Shown one piece after another: positions 6,659 to 12,276 of a stretch of DNA of 12,276 bases. The translations under genes were made by a program, and so were the position numbers. Under the pieces are notes generated by a model, which saw only the letters and a list, made by a program, of their open reading frames with translations, ran no database searches and had not been told where the DNA came from. Each line of letters begins with the position of its first letter. Positions within the stretch are counted from its first letter, which is position 1. The DNA comes from Chloroflexota bacterium (GTDB lineage Bacteria > Chloroflexota > Dehalococcoidia > UBA1151 > TMED-70): NCBI GenBank assembly GCA_002711965.1, contig PASM01000035.1, positions 1 to 12,276 on the forward strand. Reading direction: 5' to 3'.

Positions 6659-7942
6659 TTACCATAATTCATCAATTTTTTCTTTTTCTTTCTTTCTCTT
6701 TTCATCAATTCTTTTTTTAGCATTATTTTGTTTCTGATTTGACGATAATGATCTAATAATGAAAGTTTTTGGTTTAAACACATCCTCAAGATTCTTAATT
6801 GAACTATTTAGAACCTTTGCATAAGATAGTTTTGATGTTACATTAGTAATTTCTATTTGCCCAATTATTGTTTCTTTTCTCCCAAGGCTTTCTTTGGTAT
6901 ATGAATCTCTAATTTTTTCCCCATATTGAATTAAATTATATTTATCTCCAACTTTAATAATATCCCCTCCGGTACCAATTGTCAAAGTATTACCATTGAC
7001 ACCTTCAACAACGAATGGATAAATAGCTTCTAAAATCTTTGTTCCTATTTTTTGAGATGCATTTAAAATTGACTTTTCTAATGCTAAAACCGAACTATCA
7101 TTCGACTTAATCCCATTATCGACTCTAGCATTGAAAGTTTCTGCAAATTTTATTTGTCCGGTAGCCGTATCTATTATTCGATAATTGATAGAAGCATTTG
7201 CTTTAATTGAATTAATTGTCATGTTAGAAGACAGCATTTTTCTTTCTGTTTTTTTTATGTTAAAACTATTAACGGTTCCAACAAGTATATAATCTGCAAA
7301 TAATTCTTCACCTAATTTTACAAGTTCAGAAACAGGTACGTTTCCAGCAGTCAATCTTTTTTTCTCATTAGCCACTTGATTTTGATATCTTCTATCTAGC
7401 ACAGTAAACTTTCTTGATTGAACTAAATTAGTAGATATTGCATTACTGAGCTCTTGGCCAACAGTAATACCATTGTATTTACTATTTTCATAATAGCAAC
7501 AATCCCCTCTATAATTTAAATCAATCACTGCAATTCTTTTTCGATTAGCAGATTTTGATTTTTTCAGTTTTGATATTAAAACTTTCATTTCTAGTTCAAA
7601 ACCACCTTCAGGATTTTTGTTGGAAGAAAGAATTTCATAACTTTGAACAACACCCTTTGTCCTATCTTTCATTTTGCTCTGAAATTCCTGTGATTGAAAA
7701 TAAGAGCTTTCTTTGTTTGAATTCTCTTTGATTTGAGACAAGCTCATTAACGACTCTGATTCAATAGATCGACCATTTACCATTCCAATGGCATCAATTA
7801 AGCCTTGATTAATTCCACTTGCATAAGTTGTGCTATAGACTTTAACAACTACTTCTTTAGTAATGGTTTGAGATAAAGAAACATTAAATAAGCTAATGAT
7901 ACCTAAAAAGTAACATAAAATATTTTTTTTGAATGGCTTCAT
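6659..7942 (-). CDS. Exported FlgT-like three-domain protein with CsgG/TolB-N-like middle domain
   Basis: A 427-residue exported protein. The signal peptide probably ends at SLS24, leaving Gln25; there is no lipobox, unlike CsgG. Three domains can be read. Residues 27-126 are FlgT-N/LPP20-like (INQGLIDAIGMVNGRSI, then KGVVQSYEIL and FELEMKVLIS). Residues 135-305 are CsgG/TolB-N-like, with strand KRIAVIDLNYRG, helix GQELSNAISTNLVQSRKFTVLDR, and LGEELFADYILVGTVNSF, a CsgG-family hallmark. Residues 308-398 are FlgT-C/SH3-like (PFVVEGVNGNTLTIGTGG, VGDKYNLI, then ESLGRKETIIGQIEITNV). A highly charged helix ends the chain. Vicinal Cys148-Cys149 are unusual. FlgT forms the H-ring at the flagellar basal body in Vibrio, but no flagellar gene is present here, so an envelope role is inferred. 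Forty-one bases separate it from the preceding gene, and no Shine-Dalgarno sequence is seen. Confidence 0.78.
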   Translation of the reverse strand: MKPFKKNILCYFLGIISLFNVSLSQTITKEVVVKVYSTTYASGINQGLIDAIGMVNGRSIESESLMSLSQIKENSNKESSYFQSQEFQSKMKDRTKGVVQSYEILSSNKNPEGGFELEMKVLISKLKKSKSANRKRIAVIDLNYRGDCCYYENSKYNGITVGQELSNAISTNLVQSRKFTVLDRRYQNQVANEKKRLTAGNVPVSELVKLGEELFADYILVGTVNSFNIKKTERKMLSSNMTINSIKANASINYRIIDTATGQIKFAETFNARVDNGIKSNDSSVLALEKSILNASQKIGTKILEAIYPFVVEGVNGNTLTIGTGGDIIKVGDKYNLIQYGEKIRDSYTKESLGRKETIIGQIEITNVTSKLSYAKVLNSSIKNLEDVFKPKTFIIRSLSSNQKQNNAKKRIDEKRKKEKEKIDELW

Positions 7943-7983
7943 TAGCTTATTTAATAATTAATATATAATCTGATTGATTAAAA

Positions 7984-8691
7984 TTAACCTTCAAAATCCT
8001 CTTCATTTTGCTGGAAATCTTCAAGTTTAATTTTTGAAGCTTTCTTAGTGTCAAGACCATTTTCCTTAGAATAAGTCATTACATCTCCAGTAGACTTCAA
8101 CAAAGTGATAACTAAAGATGGAACATTTTTCACAAGAAACAGTCCGGTTTCAACTTGTTTTTTAACTTTCATAATTCTCCAAGGTTCAGATTGGACCGCT
8201 GCAATTTCAGCCTTTGCTTGAGCTGCAAATTGTTCAATAGGCTGTTTTAATGCAATTGTTCTATAAGCACCAGACATATATGGAACTAAGGCCTGTTGAT
8301 AATATTTTTTTGCTTCATCAGACATTGTCTTTTTTTGCGTAAAGAGCTGTTGTTGATCTTTTGCAGTTTGTAATACAAGACCAGTCTGCTTTTTTAAACC
8401 CTTTAAGTCAGATTTCATTATGTCTTTAGAAACATTTTCTAATTGAGAAGCTAATTCATTATTTCCTTCAGCTTTAGCAATTAATGCCTGAGCTGTAGCA
8501 AGATCTTTGAAAGCTTCTTTTGTCATTAAAACAACTACCTCTGAGGTCATTGCATTAGGATTTGATTCCTCTGAAGCACCTACTGCATCACCTAGTTTTT
8601 TAAGATTTTTCTTCCATGCTTGAGCTTCTAAACTTGAAGTAGAAATGAACAAAAGCATAAAAAGAAAAATTATTGATTGTATTTTTTTCAT
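7984..8691 (-). CDS. Unrecognised exported alpha-helical protein
   Basis: A 235-residue protein I do not recognise. The signal peptide probably ends at SLEA23, leaving Gln24. The mature chain is almost entirely helical by composition: residues 47-90 (KEAFKDLATAQALIAKAEG), 92-120, 124-165 and 170-210, with many Ala, Gln, Lys and Leu. Long amphipathic stretches suggest a helical bundle or coiled coil. There is no Cys. The C-terminus is acidic, ending QQNEEDFEG, which recalls the acidic Phe-containing tail of the operon's last protein. It lies 25 bases after the 382-residue protein gene and has a clear AAGGAG ribosome binding site. By position it is probably a soluble periplasmic partner of the FlgT/CsgG-like proteins, but no function can be read from sequence. 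Confidence 0.7.
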   Translation of the reverse strand: MKKIQSIIFLFMLLFISTSSLEAQAWKKNLKKLGDAVGASEESNPNAMTSEVVVLMTKEAFKDLATAQALIAKAEGNNELASQLENVSKDIMKSDLKGLKKQTGLVLQTAKDQQQLFTQKKTMSDEAKKYYQQALVPYMSGAYRTIALKQPIEQFAAQAKAEIAAVQSEPWRIMKVKKQVETGLFLVKNVPSLVITLLKSTGDVMTYSKENGLDTKKASKIKLEDFQQNEEDFEG

Positions 8692-8716
8692 TTGTGTATC
8701 TCCTTATTAAAAATTC

Positions 8717-9865
8717 TTAATTCAATTTAAAAAACAATGATGTTGTAACTAATTCAAAGGCCTTCTTTAGTCCCGCTTTTTCAGCTAACACATCAGTTTC
8801 TCCAAATGCAGACTGAATTTCTGGACCAACAGATGCGACTGCTTCTGCGCCAAAAAAATCGTCTATTTTATACAGTTGCACATTTACTAAAACTTCAGAT
8901 TTAAATACTCCTGTATCCGGATCAATTCTTGGGGTACCAGAATCAACAGTGCCTAATAAAAAATAATTTAATCTTCCTCTCCCAATATCTATTATAAGAT
9001 TAATTATTTCTTCTTTGGTTTGAGGAGAAATATTAGCTCCGTAATCTCCCACTTTACCTGAGAATTGATCTAAAACTGTCTTTAAAAATTCGTCATAACC
9101 GCTTCTAGTTGCCATTGTCTCTAATCTGGCAGCACTAAATGTTCTCATTTTCAAAGGCTGTAGTAAATTATTAATTTGTGCATCTGCATCGTTTAAATCA
9201 CCGATATCATATTTTCTTTTTGCACTTTTCTGAGTTGTGCTCCCTCCAGTAGATTCAATATTTCTCTGAGAAGAAGAACTTGATACTGAAACAGAAGAAC
9301 CATCCTCACTGACAACTTCATCAACATCATTGGACTGACTTCTTTCTGTCACATTAGTTGTTCTAGCTTTGAAAGTAATTAATTCTGTAGTTTTTCTAGG
9401 AACTACTAATACCACTACGCCCTTGTTTTCCAAGCTACTTAGTGCTTTTGATCCTGAAGTAACAGATGAGGTAAGTTCATTATCAACTTTTCGATTATTT
9501 ATTGAAGCTCTAATATAAAGTGAATATGTTCTTGTTTTCTCACTGCATTCTGAATCGACAATATCAAAACTAATTATATAATTATCTATATTTTGTAAAA
9601 AATTAGATTCATTTTTATAATAGGCATTTGATTTTTCAACTGAAAACTTAGAAACATAAGTATTCCAAGCAGCAAGTTTTGCATTTGTAATTGCTTGAAC
9701 ATGAATTTTTTTATCTGAAGGTCTTCCAGTTTCTTTCACACAAACTCTTCTACCCTTTCCAAGAGTTACTGTAGCAGAACCTTTCTCTTGCATATTTTGT
9801 GCATATGCAACACCGTTAAATAAAATAACAATTAATAAAATAAAAATTTTGAGTGTTTTTTTCAT
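8717..9865 (-). CDS. Exported protein with FlgT-N-like and CsgG-like parts joined by a Ser-rich linker
   Basis: A 382-residue exported protein, first in the operon. The signal peptide probably ends at AYA22, leaving Gln23. Residues 28-130 read as a FlgT-N/LPP20-like domain: helix HVQAITNAKLAAWNTYVSKF, then strands ending RTYSLYIRASIN; Cys42 and Cys107 could form a disulfide. A strand VVVLVVPR at 150-157 begins what looks like a CsgG/TolB-N-like domain. It is interrupted by a Ser/Thr/Gln-rich low-complexity stretch at about 175-216 and resumes with helices at 225-270 and LNYFLLGTVDSG at 299-310. That motif parallels ADYILVGTVNSF in the 427-residue protein. The chain ends with a helix and FFKLN, without the SH3-like C-domain. 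Domain assignments are by pattern, not search. No Shine-Dalgarno sequence is seen, and the promoter is almost on top of the ATG. Confidence 0.72.
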   Translation of the reverse strand: MKKTLKIFILLIVILFNGVAYAQNMQEKGSATVTLGKGRRVCVKETGRPSDKKIHVQAITNAKLAAWNTYVSKFSVEKSNAYYKNESNFLQNIDNYIISFDIVDSECSEKTRTYSLYIRASINNRKVDNELTSSVTSGSKALSSLENKGVVVLVVPRKTTELITFKARTTNVTERSQSNDVDEVVSEDGSSVSVSSSSSQRNIESTGGSTTQKSAKRKYDIGDLNDADAQINNLLQPLKMRTFSAARLETMATRSGYDEFLKTVLDQFSGKVGDYGANISPQTKEEIINLIIDIGRGRLNYFLLGTVDSGTPRIDPDTGVFKSEVLVNVQLYKIDDFFGAEAVASVGPEIQSAFGETDVLAEKAGLKKAFELVTTSLFFKLN

Positions 9866-9873
9866 AGTAATTT

Positions 9874-9902
9874 ATAATAATCATATTCACATAAATTGAC
9901 AA
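9874..9902 (-). promoter_or_regulatory. Candidate promoter of the four-gene secreted-protein operon, nearly leaderless
   Basis: On the minus strand, TTGTCA (9902-9897) and TATTAT (9879-9874) are spaced by exactly 17 bases, each one mismatch from consensus. Eight bases separate the -10 box from the ATG at 9865, so the transcript would start about two or three bases before the start codon. No Shine-Dalgarno sequence is present. The remainder of the 96-base divergent gap (9866-9961) is AT-rich. The plus-strand gene must also start from here, but I see no convincing pair of boxes for it: TTGACA at 9896-9901 has no -10 box at a normal distance. Confidence 0.55.
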
Positions 9903-9961
9903 TAATAAATTTAGTATGAATTTTTATTGCAAGTTCTACAAATATTTTACAACTTTTTCAT

Positions 9962-11275
9962 ATGAGAAAAAGAAACAAAATAAATCTAATTTTTATACTA
10001 CTCTTTTCTCTAAATCTTGCGCAAAGTCCTGATGAAGAAAATTTAAAATTAGAATTGCAATGGGCTGGTATCTCTTATATTAATCCTAATGTGGAAATTA
10101 GCTCTAAATACCCAAATTTTACTAAAATTGAACCACATTTAAGAAAATTGGTCACCAATAAATTAAAAGAATTAGAGAGTTCAAGCTTTAATTTAAATAT
10201 AAACCCATCAGGGAGTTTTAAAGACGGTTCTCTTGCCATGTTATTAGCTGTTGATTCAGAGTTAAATTCTAAATTAAATAAGAAGGTCTTACAACAATCT
10301 AAATGTCTGAATTCTTATTACCTGTCAATGCAATTAATTATTTTTGATCCTTCAAGCTCTTCTATTCTTCAAATCATTCCTTTTAATTTGAGAAGACCAT
10401 ATCTAGATGATAATGCTTGCAGATCTAATTCAAAGCAAGATTTATTCAGACTATCACAATTAATTTTAAATTTAGACATTTATGACAAAAATGAACAACA
10501 AGCATATCTTAAAATGTCAGATGATAAAATGATTGAATCTTTAATTAAATCCAGTGAACAGAATAACTCATTTTTAAATCCAGGTAGTTTCTTTGGCCCT
10601 ATTATGTCATCAATAAAACAATTAAATTTGCAAGCAATCCAAAATACTAACTTTTATGTAGGCGTATCAGAAGTTGTATACACCAGAACTTCATTTGAGC
10701 AATTATCTGGTAAGCAAAACTTTAGTTTAAATAATTATTTTTCATCATCAGAAGAATTTGACTCAAATAGTTATAAGGTTTATATAGGACAACAATTTGT
10801 AAAACGTTTTAGCGAAGAATTCAATTATCCTTTAGTGCCTTTCATTAAAGGTCGAGCTCTTGGTAAAGATTTGGCATTGAAATTTTCTGATTCTACAGAA
10901 CTATTAAATCTTCAATTACCTGAGCTTGATTGGGGTTTTAAAATTAAGATTAGAGGGTTTAAAAAAGTTTTACTTGATGAATCTAGCACCCGTCAAGCTT
11001 TGGCATGGGCAACGTTTGGTAATATAACATTTCAGAGTGTGGGATTTAAAGATTTTGACTCAATAAATGTACAACATGTTTATTCAAAGGAAGTAAATAA
11101 AGGCGATCAAATTGATGATTGGGATAATTTTGATATTGCTACACAATTCTTTTTAAAAAATTATATTGAAAACATTAACAACATTAATAAGGATTGGATA
11201 AAAAAGAATACTGAATATAAACATAGAGATTTTTTAAAATTTTCTCAGCTAGTCAAACAAAAGTTGAAACTATAA
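9962..11275 (+). CDS. Unrecognised exported protein divergent from the secreted-protein operon
   Basis: A 437-residue protein I do not recognise. The signal peptide (RKRNK, hydrophobic core, likely cleavage after NLA20) leaves Gln21. The mature chain is mixed alpha/beta. An N-terminal part at 25-175 contains two Cys (115 and 153) that could form a disulfide. A helical or linker part follows at 176-225. A C-terminal part at about 228-435 has strands FYVGVSEVVYTR, YKVYIGQQFVKRF, WGFKIKIRGFKKVLL and ATFGNITFQSVGF. No membrane anchor, lipobox or catalytic motif is evident. It shares the 96-base divergent promoter region with the operon of FlgT/CsgG-like proteins, which suggests shared control or function. 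Downstream, 25 bases separate it from the convergent esterase gene. Confidence 0.7.
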   Translation: MRKRNKINLIFILLFSLNLAQSPDEENLKLELQWAGISYINPNVEISSKYPNFTKIEPHLRKLVTNKLKELESSSFNLNINPSGSFKDGSLAMLLAVDSELNSKLNKKVLQQSKCLNSYYLSMQLIIFDPSSSSILQIIPFNLRRPYLDDNACRSNSKQDLFRLSQLILNLDIYDKNEQQAYLKMSDDKMIESLIKSSEQNNSFLNPGSFFGPIMSSIKQLNLQAIQNTNFYVGVSEVVYTRTSFEQLSGKQNFSLNNYFSSSEEFDSNSYKVYIGQQFVKRFSEEFNYPLVPFIKGRALGKDLALKFSDSTELLNLQLPELDWGFKIKIRGFKKVLLDESSTRQALAWATFGNITFQSVGFKDFDSINVQHVYSKEVNKGDQIDDWDNFDIATQFFLKNYIENINNINKDWIKKNTEYKHRDFLKFSQLVKQKLKL

Positions 11276-11300
11276 GTTAAACAAAGAGTAAGTTTTTGTG

Positions 11301-12276
11301 TTAATTACTTGAAAAGAAATTCCACATTAATTGCTCCATAGAATTTCCATTATATGATAAATTAAACCAATCATGATCTCCATTAACAATTTTAAAAAGG
11401 TCGACTGTTGAGTTATTATCACCATTCAAGTAAGTATAGTTTTCAATATTACCGATAATATTTGTTTGGGGCGATGAATCTGTATTATTGTATTGAGACC
11501 AATAAGCAACCGTTTGGTCAACTGACATCATCCATCCTTCAATTCCGTTATAAGGTCTTGCACCGTCATTGGTTCCATTGAAAATCATCACTGAAGTAGG
11601 ATGATTAGGGGTACATTCTGTTGATGCGTCTACCATCGGCATCAATCCTGAAACTGGTGCAATAGCAGTGACTAAAGAACTTTGATAACAAGCCATTGAG
11701 TATGAAAAGTCAGCACCATTTGAATACCCTGTTAAAAAGACTTTTGATGAATCAATATTATAATTACCAGAAATTTCATATAAAAGAGCACCAAAAAAAC
11801 CTATATCATCTTGACTGCACTTGTTATCCCCACCAGGAGGATGTGTATTCCATGTAGTTCCTTCATTACAAACCAGTCCTTGAGGATAAACTGCTATAAA
11901 ATTAAACTGATCAGCTAAAGACCTAAAATCTGCAGTATTAATAAAGTATTGATTATAGCCTCCAAATCCATGGAAAGCAAAAAGGATTGGGGTTGGAGAA
12001 TTTGGATTATATGATGAAGGAATATAAATCAAATATTCTCTTGTTTCGCTATCATAAGTCATTGTTTCACTTATTAATCCAGTTTCAGTTGAAGCATCAG
12101 GCTCTGTAATTAATATTGCATTGCTTTCGGTATACGTATCCTGTCCTCCAGGACCTATAACCGTTAACGACACATCATATGTTCCAGGATTTTCATATGT
12201 ATGAGTGAATGCATAATATGAACTTTCAATGTCACTGTCATTATCTACATTCCAGAGCCAAGTGTTCACTTCTCCA
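11301..12276 (-). CDS. Secreted PKD-domain esterase, PHB-depolymerase/feruloyl-esterase type (N-terminus outside window)
   Basis: The reading frame enters at the window end, so the GTG at 12269 is an internal Val codon and the true start lies beyond. Counting that Val as residue 1, residues 1-55 are the rest of a PKD domain (NTWLWNVDN, then FTHTYENPGTYDVSLTV). Residues 64-322 are an alpha/beta-hydrolase of the PHB-depolymerase/LpqC esterase family: oxyanion loop FAFHGFGG at 97-104, nucleophile Ser183 in GYSNGAD, Asp235 in NGTNDGARPY and His299 in NGDHDWF. Such enzymes cleave ester bonds of polyesters or of feruloyl/acetyl groups on polysaccharides outside the cell. Cys134, Cys151, Cys194 and Cys219 may form disulfides. 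The protein stops after the catalytic domain, with no C-terminal sorting domain. Confidence 0.9.
   Translation of the reverse strand, partial: GEVNTWLWNVDNDSDIESSYYAFTHTYENPGTYDVSLTVIGPGGQDTYTESNAILITEPDASTETGLISETMTYDSETREYLIYIPSSYNPNSPTPILFAFHGFGGYNQYFINTADFRSLADQFNFIAVYPQGLVCNEGTTWNTHPPGGDNKCSQDDIGFFGALLYEISGNYNIDSSKVFLTGYSNGADFSYSMACYQSSLVTAIAPVSGLMPMVDASTECTPNHPTSVMIFNGTNDGARPYNGIEGWMMSVDQTVAYWSQYNNTDSSPQTNIIGNIENYTYLNGDNNSTVDLFKIVNGDHDWFNLSYNGNSMEQLMWNFFSSN

Noticed and set aside
6659..7942. Curli secretion channel CsgG
   Set aside because: It has a CsgG-like middle domain but no lipobox, and adds FlgT-like N- and C-terminal domains; no curli genes are nearby.
9896..9920. Plus-strand promoter TTGACA...TATGAA for the 437-residue protein gene
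   Set aside because: The spacer is only 13 bases; no -10 box was found at 16-18 bases.
11277..11304. Weak AT-only hairpin between the 437-residue protein gene and the esterase gene as a terminator
   Set aside because: About nine A/T-rich pairs with a bulge, no GC core and no clean T-run; it overlaps the esterase stop codon.
1..12276. tRNA, rRNA, CRISPR, insertion sequence, integrase or phage genes
   Set aside because: Looked for by eye on both strands; no cloverleaf, regularly spaced repeat, terminal inverted repeat or transposase-like frame was found.

Overview
The window is a strongly AT-rich stretch (roughly 30% GC by eye) of a Gram-negative bacterial chromosome, with tightly packed genes on both strands. 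No tRNA, rRNA, CRISPR array, insertion sequence or phage gene was seen. Six proteins carry Sec signal peptides whose most likely cleavage site is followed directly by glutamine. This is the 'Q-rule' pattern described for Bacteroidota signal peptidase I substrates. Together with the small outer-membrane barrel, the PKD-domain esterase and the scarcity of Shine-Dalgarno sequences, it points to the Bacteroidota/FCB superphylum. A marine lineage such as Neomarinimicrobiota (SAR406) is my best guess, but it is an inference.

Positions 1-4528 are mostly housekeeping. On the minus strand lie the start of acetyl-CoA synthetase (cut by the window edge) and, just upstream of it, a hemolysin-III/PAQR membrane protein. 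Divergent from these are a family 2 glycosyltransferase of the LPS-core type and a UbiE/MenG quinone methyltransferase. A minus-strand unit of carbamate kinase, an unrecognised five-helix membrane protein and 5-formyltetrahydrofolate cyclo-ligase runs tail to tail into ubiE, with overlapping reading frames and no intergenic bases at the convergent end.

Positions 4529-5290 hold a regulatory-looking intergenic region (A-tract repeats, an inverted repeat, a possible promoter and a possible 23-codon micro-ORF), then a small secreted beta-barrel protein and a strong bidirectional terminator.

Positions 5291-11275 are the most interesting part. A four-gene minus-strand operon encodes only exported proteins: in transcription order 382, 235, 427 and 451 residues. 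A divergent neighbour encodes a further exported protein of 437 residues. The 427-residue protein reads as a three-domain FlgT-like protein: a FlgT-N/LPP20-like domain, a CsgG/TolB-N-like middle domain, and a FlgT-C-like SH3-type domain. The 382-residue protein looks like the first two of these joined by a Ser-rich linker. The 451-residue protein (DUF6844-like) seems to contain the N-domain type twice. No flagellar or curli gene is present. I infer a non-flagellar cell-envelope assembly of unknown function built from FlgT/CsgG-type modules. Its promoter lies so close to the first ATG that the mRNA would be nearly leaderless.

Positions 11301-12276 hold the C-terminal part of a secreted esterase (PHB-depolymerase/feruloyl-esterase type, catalytic triad visible) preceded by a PKD domain. 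Its N-terminus lies beyond the window.
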